Origin: Sapria himalayana
Lineage: Eukaryota; Streptophyta; Magnoliopsida; Malpighiales; Rafflesiaceae
Length of the DNA: 64,000 nt
NCBI GenBank assembly: GCA_029783825.1
Contig: JAREIK010003421.1
Span: 818,358 to 882,357, forward strand
Direction: 5' to 3'
Made by a program: the position numbers and the translations under genes. This document shows positions 45,901-58,777 of this stretch, in pieces. Within the stretch, counting starts at the first letter, position 1, and each line of letters begins with the position of its first letter. The notes beneath the pieces are model-generated. The model ran no database searches. It saw nothing but the letters and a program-made list of their open reading frames with translations, and was not told where the DNA came from.

Positions 45901-48900
45901 TCTCTCTCTGTCACTTTGACTCGCTCTATCACAATCTCTCTCTCTCACCTTCTCTCTCTCTCTCTCGCTCTCTATCACTCTATCTATATGTCTCTCTTTT
46001 TTACTCTCTCTTTCTCACTTTCCCTTGCTAACTCTTTCTCTCACTCACTCTATTTATATATATCTCTCTCTATCTCACTTTTTTTTCACACTATCTGTCT
46101 TTTAATTTCTCTCTCTATATCTCTCTTGCTCTCTCTGTTTCTCCCTATCTTTCTATATTTCTCTATATCTTTATCTCTTTCACTTATCTATCTCTTTCTC
46201 TCAATCTCTTATTTGCTCTCCCTCTCTCTCTTTATCTCTTTCTCTCTAACTTTTTGTCTTTCTCTCACCCTCTCTCTCTCTCTAACTCCCTCTTTCTATC
46301 TCTTACTCTATGTCACACACACTCTCTCTCTTCTCTTTCCCTCTCTCTCTCTCTCTCTCCTCCCTCTCTCTTTCTCCCTAGCCCCCTCTTTGTCACTCTT
46401 GCTCTCCCTCTATATCTCACAATTTTTCTATCTCTAAATCTCTCAATCTTTTTCGCTCGCTCTCTCTCTCTCTATATATATCTCTCTCTACTATTCTTTC
46501 ACTAACTCTCTAGCTCTATATCTCTCTCCTTCTCTCTTGCTCTCTCGATGTATCTTTTTCTCACTCTCTAGTTCTCTAGCTCTCTCGCTCTCTTGCTCTA
46601 TCTCTTTCAATATCTCTCATTCCCTCTCTCTCTCTCTCACTCACTATGTTTCCCTCTCTTTCTCACTCCCTCACTCGTTGTTTTTTCTCGGTATCTCACT
46701 CTCTCTCAATATCACTCTTTCTTGCTTAGTTTATCTTTCTAGTTCACTCTCTTTATCACTCTTTTTATCTCTCACCCACTCTCACTCTCTCTTTCTCTCT
46801 CTTGCTTTGTCTAGCTAGCTCTGTATTGCTCTATATATATATGCATATATATATGCCTCTCTCTATCTCTCTCGCTCTCTCTTTCTCTCTTTCTTTCTCT
46901 CTATCTCTCTATCTCTCTCCTCTATATTGCTCTTTATCTCCCTCTCTCTATTGCTCTCTATTTGCTTCTCTTACTTTATGCCTACCTCTATATATCTCAA
47001 TCTCTCTGTCTCATCTATATCTCTCTCTCCCTCTCCCATACTCTTTCTTGCTTGCTCTCTCTCTCCCCCTCTTTTTTTCTCACTATCTTTTTCATTTGGT
47101 CTTTCTATATATATATATATCTCTCTCTCACTTTCTTTCACTATCAATCTCTCTCTATCTTCTGCATCTATCTCTCTTGCTCTATATTTCTTTCTCTATC
47201 TTGCTCTCTTTTCTCTCAACTCTTTATCTCTCTCTCTCTCTCTATCTGTTGGTCTCTTTGTCTCTTGGTCCCTCTCTCTCTTTTGCCCATTCTCTCTCTC
47301 TTACTCTATTTATTATTTTCTCTCTCGCTCTACCTATCTCTTTTGCTCACACACTCTCTCAATCTCTCTTTCTTTATGTTTCTCTCTCTCTTTCTCACTC
47401 TCCTTCTCTCTATATATCTTGCACTCTCTCCCTCTCTCAGTCTCATTCACACACACACACTCTCTATCTCTCTCTCTCCCCCTCTCTCTCTTGCTCTCTA
47501 TCTCTCATGCTCTCTCTCTCTCTCTTGTTCTCTCTCTCTCTCTTGCTATCACACACACACACTCACTCTCTCTCTCTCTTTCTCTCTTTCTCACTCACTA
47601 TCTCTCTATATTTATCTCACACTTTCTCTCACTCTTTCTCTGTCACTCTCTCTCACTCTATGTTTTCGTGTATCTCTATCTCACTATATACCTTTCTTTT
47701 CTCTCTCATTCTCTATTTCTCTTGCTCTCTCTCTCTCTCCCTATCTCTTTTTTTTTCTCTCTAGCACTCTCTCTTTCTCTAGCACACACACACTCTCTAC
47801 CACTTTCTCTAGCACTCTGTATCTCTCTCAATCACTCTATTTCTCTCTCTTGCTCTCTCTCGCACTTTCTCTCTTTCTCTCTCGCTCGCTCTCTCTCTTT
47901 CTGACTCCATCTTTCTTACTATTTATCTTTATCTATCTCTCTCTCTTGCTCTATATCTTTATATCTATCTCTCACTCTCTCACATTCTCTTTCTCTCTCT
48001 CACTTTCTCTCTAACCCTCTCTCACTTTCTCTTTCTCACTTTCTCTCTAACTCTCCCTCACTTTCTCTTTCACTTTATCTCTCTCACTTTATCTCTCTTA
48101 CTTTCTCTTTCACTTTCTATCTCTCTCTCACTCAATCTCTCTATCTTTCTATCAATCTCTCTCTCTCACTTTTTTCTCATTGTCTTTCTTTTGTCACTAT
48201 CTAGATTGCTCTCTCTCTCTCTCCCTCTTTCCCTCTTTCTCTAGCTTTTTTTTCACTCCCTCATCTCTCTGTATCTCTCTCGCTATCATTCTCTCAATAT
48301 CTTTTCTCTCTTTGTATCTCGCACACTTGATCTCTCTCTCTCTCTCACTTTGTCTATCTTTGTCTCTAATGTTCTTTCTTTCTCTCTCACACACTCTATT
48401 TTGGTGTCTATCTTTCTCTCTCATACTTTCTCTCTTGCTATATTTCTCTCTCTTTCTCTCTCTCTCACTATATTTCTCTATCTTGCTCGCTCTCTATCCC
48501 TCACTCACTAACTCTCTCTCTCTCTCTCTTGCTTGCTCTATCTTTTTTACTCTCTCTCTCTCTCATTCTTTTTCTCTATCACACTATATCTAACACTCTC
48601 CTTCTATCTCCCTCGTTCTCTCTATCTATCTCTCACTCTTTTGTGCTCTCTCAATCTATATCTCTATCTCTCTTTCTCTATATCGCTCTCTCTCTATATT
48701 GCTCTCTCTCCCTCCCTCTCTTTCTTTATCTCTACTTTCTCTCTCTCTCTCCCTCTCTATGTAAATCTCACTCCCTTTTGCTCTCTCTCTTTCAATCTTC
48801 CCCTCTCTCTCTCTCTATGTATATCTAACTCACTTTTCTCTCTAATTCTCTCTCTCTCTCTCTCCATCTTGTCCTTTCTCTCGGTCAATTTTTCTCACTC

Positions 48901-50375
48901 ACTTTATCTCTCTTTCTCTTTCTCTATCATTCTCTCTATCTCTCTAACTCTCTCTCTCTCTCTCTCTTGTCTCTCTAACTATCTATCTCTCTATTTCTCA
49001 CTCTTAATCTTACCCCCTCTCTTTCTTGCTATTAATCTCTCTCGTTTACTCTCTCTTTCTCTCTCACTAACTTGTTCTCTTACTCTCTCTATCTTGCTCA
49101 CTCACTGTCTCTTCTCTCTCTTTTGCTTACTCTACATGTCTCTCTCTCTTGCTCACTCTCTGTTTCTCTCTCTCTTGCTCTCTCTCTGTTTCTCTCTCTC
49201 TTGCTCTCTCTCTCTCTCTCTATCTCTTTCTTGCTCACTCACTAACTCACACACTCTCTCTTGCTAACACTTAATCTCTTTGTATCTCACTCTCTTTCTC
49301 GCTTGCTTTCACTTTCTATTTCTCTCTCTCTTTCTCTCCACCTCTCTTTTTTCTCTCTCTGTTGCTCTCTATATCTCTTTGTCTCTCTTTTTTGGTCTCT
49401 ATATCACTCCATCTCTTATTCTTTCTCTAACTCTTTCTCGCTCTCTTGCTATCTTTCTTTCTATCTCTCTCTCTCTCACACTTGCTCACCCCCTCTTTCT
49501 CTCTCTTGCTCTCTCTTCTCTCTCTCTTGCTCTCCATCTCTATCTAATTAACTCTCTTTGTTTCTCCTTCACTTGCTCTCTTTCTCTCTCTCGCTCTCTC
49601 TCTTGCTCTCCCTCTCTTCTATCTTTTATTCTCCCTCCCTCTCTCTCTCTCTCTCTCCCGCTCTCGCTCTATATCTCTTTCTCTCTCTCCCTCCCTCTTT
49701 CTCCCTCTTCCTCTCCCTCTCTCTCCCTCTCTCTCTCTCTCTCTTTATCTCTCTCCCTCCCTCCCTCCCTCCCTCTCTCTCTCTTTATCTCACACTCTCT
49801 CCCTCTCCATGTCTCTTTCCCCCTCTCTCTCTCTCTCTCTCTCTCTCTATTTCTCTTACTCTCTCTCCCCCTCACTCTCTGTCTCTTTTTCTCTCACTCT
49901 CCCTCACTCACTCACTCTTTCTCTCTCTCCATCACTCACTCTCTTTCTCTCTCTCCCTCACTCACTCTCACTCACTCTCACTCACTCTCTCACTCTCTCT
50001 CCCCCTCACTCACACTCTCTATCTCTCACACTATCTCATTCTATCTAATTCTTTCTTTCTCCCTCTCGCTCTTTCTTCCCCCCCCCCACTTGCTCTTTTC
50101 TATCTTTCTATCTTTACCTCTTGATCTCTATCTATCACTCTCTCTCTCTATCACACTTTCTCAGTCTCTCTCACACTCTCTCTCTCTCTCAGTCATTCAC
50201 TCTCGCTTTCTCAATTTCTCTCACACTCACTTACTCTCTCCCTCTTTCTATATCTTTCTCTTTCTTGGTTTCACTCCCACTCTCCCTTGCTATCTCACAC
50301 TATCTCCCATACTCTCTCTCCCTCCATTGCTCTCTCTCTCTCTATCTCTCTTTTTCTCTCTTTGTGTCACCTCAT
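41471..50375 (+). repeat. CT-rich polypyrimidine array, block 5 (8.9 kb)
   Basis: Imperfect (TC)n for almost 9 kb with interspersed (AC)n runs (for example 42007-42023, 42231-42245, 43649-43661 and 47447-47460) and (TA)n runs (for example 44142-44160, 44203-44220, 45065-45085 and 45509-45530). Local duplications occur, such as a 74 bp unit starting near 43670 and 43744, and the CTTACTATCTTTATCTTTCT unit at 44166/44231. All pyrimidines are on the plus strand. Long Leu/Ser ORFs on the plus strand (up to 385 residues) and Glu/Arg ones on the minus strand are artefacts. Confidence 0.95.
43670..43817 (+). repeat. 74 bp tandem duplication in the CT array
   Basis: Two copies of a unit running GTCTTTCTTTTCTCT... 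ATCTCTAGTTNTTTTTATAT CTAATCTTTCTAAGTC start at 43670 and 43744, with only a few differences. Confidence 0.85.
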
Positions 50376-50851
50376 CCTTCATGAGGTCCAATTCAATCCA
50401 TCACATAATAAAATGTGTAATAAAATAAAATTTTCTCAAACGTTACATACACATTTTTTTTCTTTTATTTTCTTAGCGAAATAAAAACACATAATATATT
50501 ATTCAAGCCACAACCGGCTTCCTTCACACATGTGATCCCACATGTGAGTCAATCATCTTTCCTTGAGCTGTACCTAAAAGGGGGTCCCATAATGGAGTTA
50601 GCAAAGTATATTAGAGATAAACTCTTACAGTGCTACTCCCTACCTAAGTGCACGTAAAACATCATGGGTATATATCAAGATTCATTCAAGTACAATGCTT
50701 ATATGAAAATAATTATGGATAAAATCTTTATATGTTCATATTCTTGAGGCCAACCGAATCTCTCACACATGTTGAAGCCAAGTGTGATAAATTATATATA
50801 GATATATATAGATATATATAGATAGATAGATATATATATATATATTTATAG

Positions 50852-50898
<47 letters not shown>

Positions 50899-52025
50899 GA
50901 AATATTCCGGACAATATGGACCTACGAAAAATAATTTTGGACATTCTCTGGACACAATATATTTTTCTTGAACATACTTCGAGAAATACAGAGAGCTTCT
51001 CCGAAAAATCATATACGATATTTTCTGATAAAATATTTTTTCTTTCCTTGGATATTTTTAAAAAACCAACATGTAACTCAACCTAGATGTTATCCCAATT
51101 CAAGTTTGCATATTAATATTTGTAATGCTAATGAAAAAATACTATGTAACTTTGTCTGGACATTATCTCAATTCGAGTTCACAAAATACAATTAATTATA
51201 CCTTTATATGTATAAATATATCATACACCCACCCATTTATATAGAATGTTCTCGTGCATATGAAATGTAAATAAATCATTTACAATTAAACCATGTTCTA
51301 GACATAATTATAATTATCTAAACCTAATTCACACTGCAATATATTTTACTAAATGAAACAAAGAAACTTTTCACTAATTAACTATTCCCAATGAAATTTC
51401 TAAATAGTTTAAATTAAATATAAATCATGATCATTTATGACCTTTAAATATAAAAAAATTTAAATAGGAGAAACCCACAATCTCTCGAAATATTTCATGG
51501 AAACTTTATAAATTTTATATTAAACTGAAGCTCTCGTCGCGTAGAAAAATTTTTGTTTTGTATTATTCTATTCTGACTCCAAAATAATCAGTTATGATCA
51601 AAAGAAAATCAACACGCCTTTTAATTTTTTTTCTGCATTGTGTAATTCCCCCTCCCCCCGCTTTGTTTATATTTCTATTATTTTATTAAAATAATATATT
51701 AAAAACTTTTTTTTTCTTTTTTTGTGATGCTTGGACCGCGTATTGTGCATCCACATCGCTACATAATGGCGTGGTCCTCTTTTAAATTATTCTAATAATA
51801 ATTAAATAAATTTAAAAAAAAACTGAATTCTGACATCCTCAGAATTTGATGAAATTTATTACTGTAGCTATAATTTCAAAAATTAATTCAATGACGGAAT
51901 CAATTTTTTCATCAGGGTTCTAAAAATTTCATCTTATTTTTCTTTTTGCAAAATTAATATTTTGCTCATTTTTCTAGAAAAAAAATCATATTATTTATCT
52001 ATTCATTTTTTTCCAATATTTCACA
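50376..52025 (-). repeat. Chromovirus 3' LTR (left edge approximate)
   Basis: On the minus strand it begins TGTGAAATATTGG at 52025, directly after the polypurine tract. It then runs through AT-rich sequence with a T-rich tract and the (TA)n/(TG)n microsatellite at 50793-50899 to the CT array. Without a second copy the left boundary is a guess within tens of bases. ORFs of 60-95 residues in it have no recognisable content. Confidence 0.6.
50793..50899. repeat. Compound (TATAGA)n-(TA)n-(TG)n microsatellite
   Basis: TATATAGA repeats, then (TA)n, ending in (TG)n to about 50898. It lies inside the putative LTR. Confidence 0.9.
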
Positions 52026-52060
52026 TTCTTTCCTCCTCAAAGAATTTTGTCCTGAAATTC
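52026..52060 (-). other. Chromovirus polypurine tract
   Basis: The minus strand reads TTTGAGGAGGAAAGAA just before the LTR start, preceded by a GAATTTCAGGACAAAATTC segment. This arrangement (GAATTTCGGGACGAAATTC, then a purine tract and TGT) is typical of Tekay/Del elements. Confidence 0.78.
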
Positions 52061-52149
52061 TCACACTTACACCTTTATAATTATAAGCATATCCTAAAGT
52101 TAAATAATTATTAAATTACTAAAACACATACCTTCATTTTCAAATAATA

Positions 52150-53330
52150 AAAAAGGATAAGCAAAACACATCGCGTCTTCATGTTCACATGTTGCTTCTT
52201 CTATTCCTTGATGCTACCATATCACTTTTAGTAGCTACATAGTCTTGCATCACAAAATTTGTGCTTGACTATCAATAATACACACTAGTATTTTTTAATT
52301 TTCTATTTACATCAATAATGAGTTTACCCCAATTCATTACATGAGTTGGATTAGAATATATTATAAGCCTAGAGACATGGAATATCTCGTGGATACAAGA
52401 TAAATGTGGTAGTAATGCCAATTGATAAGCAACCAAACTCACCTTCTTGAGTATTTCGAAAGGCCCAATAAATCTTAGTGATAACTTTCCAAGCTTGTAA
52501 AATATGATTACTCTTCTTTTTTGTATTACTTTCAAAAAAATATTAATCTCCAACATCAAATTCTAGGTGTCGTCATCATCTATCAGCATAACTTTTCTAT
52601 CAACTTTGAGCTGTAAGAAGATGTCGTATCAAATCTACTTTTCTGAGGTATCTCTAATCAAATCTAGACCCATGATAGATCTATCTTCCACATTAGCCCA
52701 ACAAACTGGAGATCATCATGGCCTTCCATATAATACTTCATATGGTGCCATTTGGATACTTGCCTGATAACTATTGTTATAGGCAAACTCGACCAAAGGC
52801 AGATGTTCTTCCTAGCAACCCTTGAAATCTAGACAACATGCTCGCAATATATCTTCCAAAACTTATATGGTCCTTTCCGACTAACCGTCTATTTGTGGAT
52901 GAAAAGTAATACTTATTACCAACTGTGTTCCTATTACTTTCTAGAAACTCTTCCAAAATGAGCAGTAAATCTAGGATCTCTATTTGATACAATAGATACT
53001 AGCACTCCATGTAATTGGATAATTTCTCATATGTATAACCTACCCAATTCTTCTCATGTGAAGGTCATTTGCATTACCCGAAAATATTCCAACTTTGTAA
53101 GCTGGTCCACAATCACCCACACAGAATCATGTTTTAGTGATGTCCCTAGCAAGTGAGGCATAAATCCACTATGACTTGCTCCCATTTTTACTCTGCTACC
53201 TCCAAAATCTAGAGCAATCTTGCTGGCTTCTGATACTTAGCCTTTATCTGTTAACATGTGAAGCAACATCAAATAAAATTTTAAATGTGTCTCTTCATCC
53301 CAATCCAATAATACTGACAATGGAGATCAT
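52150..53330 (-). pseudogene. Chromovirus integrase remnant with chromodomain-like end
   Basis: Near 53080-53140 the minus strand gives DSVWVIVDQLTKLEYFRVMQ, the integrase core with an intact D of VDQLTK type, then HGVLVSIVSNRDPRFTAHF near 52960-53020 (normally SDRDPRF; the Asp is Asn). HMKYYMEGHDDLQF-like residues near 52710-52750 are the FEALYGR region. The open frame 52272-52559 is the C-terminal domain (GKLSLRFIGPFEILKKVSLV, LSCIHEIFHVSRL). KVIW-stop-HQGIEEATCEHED near 52160-52220 matches the chromodomain motif that guides insertion into heterochromatin. Stops and frameshifts throughout. Confidence 0.87.
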
Positions 53331-53639
53331 TATTCATATTTGTGCCACCTAGATGCATCATAAAATGAGAACAGTTGAATTCTCTAAGAATCTCCTCTCT
53401 TAATTTTATTATCTGGTTAACCACAATTCATCCCTAAACCGAAGACTACCATCTATATGAATAGCCCAACCTTCATCGCATGTATCAGTCGCTACTCGGT
53501 TCTTTATGAATAATATTTATGCATCTTATTTCTGGATCTCAATCACCTTATTTAATAGAGAATGTATGGCTACTAAACTTTCGATAACTCCCTGACTTCG
53601 ATTGCTCTATTATAACTGAATTATACCACAGTTTCAAGC

Positions 53640-54860
53640 ATATTTCATTCCCACAAAGCTATACTAGCTAGTACACATCGTGACTTTTGATTAAGTACAT
53701 CAGCCACCATGTTTGCCTTACCTAGATGGTAATGCAAAGTAAAATCATAATATTCTTGATACTCAATCCATCAGCACTGTCTCATGTTAAGGTTTCATTG
53801 TGTAAAAATATATTTCAAACTTTTATAGTCTGGATATACCTCAAATTGCTTGCCATACAAATAATGCTTCCATATTTATAAAACAAAGAATATATCCACC
53901 AATTCTATATCATGTGTGGGGAAATTTTGCTCATGATTCTTTAACTACCTTGAACCATTAGCTACAACGCTCCCAAATTGCATTTGAACACATCCTAACC
54001 CATCTTTAGAGGTATCACAATACATTGTATATTTTTGTCATCTATCCGGAACTATCAGAATAGGAGCTGAAGTATGTCTTCTTTTCAATTCATGAAATGC
54101 CTTCTCACATGAATCATTCCACTCATACTTGACTTCCTTTCTGGTCAATCTAGTCAGCAGCGAACCGAACAAAGTTCTCAATAAATCTTTTGTAATACCC
54201 AGCCAATTCTAAAAAACTATGTATCTCAAAAATAGACTTTGTTCTCTCCCAACTCATGACTGTCTTGACTTTTTTAGGGTCCACTGAGACACTAGTAGCT
54301 GATACTATATGTCTCAAAAATTTTACTTTTTTCAACCAAAAATTACATTTACCAAACTTGGCATACAACTTATGTTCTCTCAAAATTGAAAAATAATATT
54401 TAAATGATCTTCATATCTCCTTTAGACTAGGAATAGATCAAAATATCATCCACAAAAATTACAATAAAATGATCTAAATGTGACTGAAATATTCTATGCA
54501 TGAGATCCATGAATGCTGCTGCCATATTCATTAATCCGAAAGACATTACTATAAACTCAAAATTCCCATACTACATTCTAAATGTCATCTTAGAAATATC
54601 AGCCTTTCTAACTCATAACAGGTGATATCCACTACGAAGATCTATTTTAGAAAAGACTTATGCCCACTTTTAACTAGTCAAATAAAACATCAATCATTGG
54701 TTATAGATATCAATTCTATATCATGACCATATTCAACTCTCGATAGTAAATGCACAGTCGAATAGTTTTATCCTTCTACTTTGCAAATAGAACTGAAGTA
54801 CCCCAAGGTAAAGTATTGAGTCTAATGAAACCCTTGTCCAAAAAATATTGTATCTAGACC
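53640..54860 (-). pseudogene. Chromovirus reverse transcriptase and RNase H remnant
   Basis: The RT catalytic motif is preserved as [14 protein letters not shown] near 54430-54480. The open frame 54150-54383 (LREHKLYAKFGKCNFWLKKV as read in the wider frame, then VDPKKVKTVMSWERTKSI, FLELAGYYKRFIENF) is the RT connection region, nearly consensus. RNase H follows: NHEQNFPTHD near 53920-53950, IWKHYLYGKQFEVY near 53830-53880 and SLKYIFTQ near 53805-53825, then NMRQC-WIEYQEYYDF. Stops and frameshifts separate these blocks. Confidence 0.88.
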
Positions 54861-55079
54861 TTGAGTTTCTATAATTCGATATATAGCATTCTATGTAAAG
54901 TCATAGAAATGAGTGATATACCAAGATGTAACTTAATACTAAAATCCACATTTTGGGCAGAGGTAATCTTGGTAATTCATATAGAAAAAGTCCATGCCAA
55001 GAATTATATCAAAATCAGATATGTCCATAACCCTAAGGTCTGTAATGAGTAGAATCCCTTAGATTTTTAACCTATAATC

Positions 55080-55264
55080 TTAACATATCTGACTAATATT
55101 TACCTTAGTCCCCAAGGGAGAAGTCACATGTAATGACTCGTCTAAGTTTTTAAAAAATTCTTTCACACATGATGTAGAAATAAATAAATGTGATGCACTA
55201 GAATCAAATAAAACTCTTGCCCATAAATGAAAAAGCAAAAAAAATCTTATATTACTGATTGATC
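55080..55264 (-). pseudogene. Chromovirus protease fragment, cut at the hAT-3 junction
   Basis: The minus strand reads ARVLFDSSASHLFIS, which is the retroelement protease active site with the Gly of DSGAS replaced by Ser. It is followed by DESLHVTSPLG. Upstream (to the right) the coding sequence stops at about 55264, where hAT-3 sequence begins. The rest of the protease and all of gag are missing from the window. Confidence 0.82.
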
Positions 55265-58200
55265 TATACTCGTGCCATGCCTGGGCAAGGCACGACCTGT
55301 GCCGTGCCGTGCCGTGCCGAGGCCAAACGAGCCTCATACCTGGCATAGTTTGGTGGCCTGCGGCACGACCCGTCGGCACAGTTCGAGGTCACACCCAGTC
55401 TTGCACCCGCACCCAGAAACCTGGGCTCCCGGCTTCCCGCGCCCTCATGAGTCATGGGTCATGGCTCACCCTCTTGTGACTCGGTGAGTCGGGCCTAGCT
55501 TCCCACACACAAAGACCGTGGGTCGGGTCCAATCAGACCCGACCGCCCCCCCCAATGGGCAAAAAAAAAATTAAAATTGTAGCCGTTGGATCTTGCCTCC
55601 AACGGCTAGGGAGCAGAATCTGATGACCCTCATGATTCTGCACCCTAAAATATTAAAAAAAATTAAAAAAAAACAAAAAAAAATTACTTTAAAAAAATTA
55701 TTTTCTTTAATCTATAAAATTCTCCCCACCTCTTTATAACATTTATGTTTTTCATAAACATTTATTTTCTCAAATCTTACATTTTTACTCTCTCAAAAAT
55801 ATTGCTCATCTCTCTCGGGACTCGGGATTTCATCATTTGGCTTGGCTTTTCAGAAATCTCAACTCGAGTTTCGAATTTTTAGCTAGACTATGGTGCACCG
55901 TGCACATGATCAACTTCGCTGCTTTATCGGGTAATTTATTTTAAGTTTTTTCTCTATCTCTCTCTGTCTCTCTCTCTCTCTCTCTTAGTCCTAAAATAGT
56001 TAAATCTAAAATCTATCATCTAGTCTCTACATAAGTGTCATGTTTAACAAAAATCCAAAAAAATGACAAATACTAATGAAACATATTTAAATTTAGAAAA
56101 TGAAAATTTTACACAGAGTTCTAATGCTGCTGAAACTTTGGTTTCTCCAGTCGTCTCAACCCAAACTTCTAAAAAACAAAAAACTAGGAGGAGTTATGTA
56201 GTTTGGACTCATTTTAATATAATAAAACAAAAAATGTTAGGGGTGAGAAAGAAGAAATGGCACAATGCAAATATTGTATGAGAATTTTAACTTGTAAGAG
56301 TTCGTTTGGGACTGGGTACATTAAGAGGCATGCCGAATTATGCACCAAAAAACATGGTCCATTAGATCCTAGGCAAACCCAACATGACACTGCATTTTTT
56401 AAGATTGGATCTAGTTCAGTCTCAAAGTTTACTCCCTTCATATACTCCAGCGAGTTGGGTAGGAACGACATGGCCAGAATTATCACATTGATGGGTCTTC
56501 CAATCAGATTTTCGGAAGATCCAAGGGTAGTGCGCAACATGTAAACATATTTTCAGCCTGCTTATCATATGATTCCTATGTCTACATATAGGAATGCCAA
56601 ACTAAAATTATATAAGTTAGAAAAACAAAAAATAATTAATGAATTAATGGCATATAGTGGAGTGGTGTCCATGACGTCCGATATCTGGACAAGTCACGAT
56701 GAATCATCTTATGCATGTCTCACCAGCAACTATGTAGATTCTAACTAGACTATGAATAAAAAAATTTTAGGATTCTCTGAGATTCTGCATCCTCATGACG
56801 ACTCGGCCATTTTTGAGTGTATGATAAAAATCTTTAGGAAATATAAAATTCAAAATAAAATTTTTAGTGTTATATTCGATGACGCATCTAATAATAGAGT
56901 AGCGATTAACATGTTTGTTAGGAATATTAGAGACACACCATTAGGAAAGATTTTTCTTGTTAGATACATGTGTCACGTGATTAACATGATTGTTCAAGTG
57001 AGTATGAAGGTGTGTTCCCCCTATTTGGATAATATACGTAATGCACTAAAATATATTTACACTCCTCGCAAACAACAAAATTTTGGTAGTCTCTATTTGT
57101 CTGTGAATCTTAATAAGAAGAAATTCCAATTAAATGTGAGACATCACTGGAATTACACATACCTGATGTTGGAGTCATGTGTTGGATATGAACATGTGAT
57201 ATCCGACTATATCAATAGTAATAGTGACGAACTTATTATTAACGTTACTGACTGGGCTTCAAAAATTTCATTTATGAAATTCCTGAAGATTTTTTATGAC
57301 ACGACGTACATGTATTCGTTAGTTTATACGCCCACAACTTGCTTTACACTCAGGTGCATATGCAAAATTAGTAGCATGTTTAGGAAGTATCTAGCTGACC
57401 CGACACTTAGCCATATGGTTGCTGAGATGGAAACCAAATACTTAAAGTACTGGTCCACCGTTCCATCTCTTTATTTCCTTGCTGCATGCATGGACCCTAG
57501 GGTTAAGGTGGAATGGGTAGAAAACACCCTGACTTACCTTTCCTCGTGCATGAACCTGGAAGACCCACCTGAATGATTCATTCATGAGAAGTTGACTGAT
57601 CTGTTCACATACTTCGATACTAGATATGGTTGTGGTAGTGGCAGTAGTGAGACTGTGATTACGGACATGAATACCTTGTTCGGAGATGACAATTTTTCCA
57701 TTCAGCTAGCGAGGGAGAAACATCGGGGTGGACCATTACATATGAGCGATTTTTCTCTGTACTTAGATACCGATTACTGCTCAATCCTATCACATTCTGA
57801 TACTAATAATCTTGATATATTATAGTGGTGGAAATCATATCAGTCCACCTTTTCCGTGCTATCTAGGATTACACGGGATTTAGTGACTCCTCCGGTGTCG
57901 AGCATAGCATCTAAGTCTATTTTTTCCATTGTAGTGAATATGATTTTAGATAGGATATCAAGATTACGTCCAGATATTATTGAGGCATTGACCTATTTGA
58001 ATGATTGGAAGGATTCGAGGTTTAGCATCCATTATCATGCTGGAGCTAGGATAGGGACTGCATCCGCATCCACTGTGAAAGCGGAGGAGTTGATTGCTGA
58101 TGATGATGATCCATATGATAGTGATCTTGATGTTGTAGCTGATGATGCTCATGATATGCCGATTGACAATTGATGATGATCCACTGCTTTTTGATTTCGA

Positions 58201-58777
58201 TGTTTTGTTTTTTATTGATTATACGCTTTATCTTTACGTTACGTCATAACTTGAATTTGTTTGGTTCAGACATTTGCTATCTTTTGGCTGATTGGTCATT
58301 TCTCTTTTGGTTTGCTTTGGTTTTTTTGATTTTTTAATTTTTTTCACGAATTTTTTGATTAATTAATTTGTTTGTTTAAATTTTTCATTTAAAAATTTTA
58401 AACTATGTAATTTAATTCTAAAAAATTATAAACTAATTTTATTTTAAATTATAAAAAAAATTAAACTTTGTAATTTAATAAATTTTTAACAATTTTCATT
58501 TTATAATTTTAATATATTATAATTTATCTATAATTCTATATATAATATAATATATATTTTATTTAAACTAAAAAAATTAAACTTTAAAATTAAAAAAAAA
58601 ATTAAACCAGGCCCGTGCCCGTATGGCCTGGTTTGGTTTGGCCCGTACGGCCAGGTTTGGTCCGATCGGACATGGCCATACACGACATGGTACAGTAACT
58701 GGGTCATGCTTGGCCCGACATGAAAGCACGGCTATGCTCTAAAAAAATTGGCCGTGCCGGCCCATTTGACGCCTCTA
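55265..58777 (+). mobile_element. hAT DNA transposon hAT-3, 5'-truncated
   Basis: The right end (TTTGACGCCTCTA at 58777) is a near-perfect family terminus. The left ~75 bp, including the TIR, are missing: homology to hAT-2 begins with TACTCGTGCCATGCCTGGGC. The right flank TATAGTAC has no partner on the left. The interior has GC-rich subterminal sequence, a CT-rich leader (about 55950-55985), a broken transposase and an AT-rich 3' part. Confidence 0.87.
56063..58173 (+). pseudogene. hAT transposase (hAT-3), best preserved copy
   Basis: Start ATG 56063 (MTNTNETYLNLENENF). A frameshift near 56235 precedes the BED zinc finger (MAQCKYCMRILTCKSSFGTG, KRHAELCTKK). From 56257 to the TGA at 58171-58173 one frame runs for 638 codons with only four internal stops (56542, 56746, 57574, 57823). 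It contains SDIWTSHDESSYACLT, FSVIFDDASNNRVAINMFVR (second acidic motif), MCHVINMIVQ, FLAACMDPRVK, the WWKSYQSTFSVLSRITRDL segment and the hAT dimerisation domain (LDRISRLRPDIIEALTYL), then an Asp-rich C-terminus. The length fits hAT transposases. It catalysed family movement; this copy cannot make a full protein. Confidence 0.92.

Larger units (their letters stand above)
50376..55264 (-). mobile_element. Chromodomain Ty3-gypsy retrotransposon (Tekay/Del-like), 3' half
   Basis: It reads right to left: protease fragment at the hAT-3 junction, RT, RNase H, integrase with chromodomain-like end, polypurine tract, then a 3' LTR against the CT array. gag and the 5' LTR are absent; the sequence right of hAT-3 does not resume the element. 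Only one LTR exists here, so its outer edge is uncertain. The integrase C-terminus (KLSLRFIGPFEIL, EIFHVSRL) followed by an EEATCEHED-like segment matches chromoviruses of the Tekay/Del group. All frames are broken. Confidence 0.87.
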
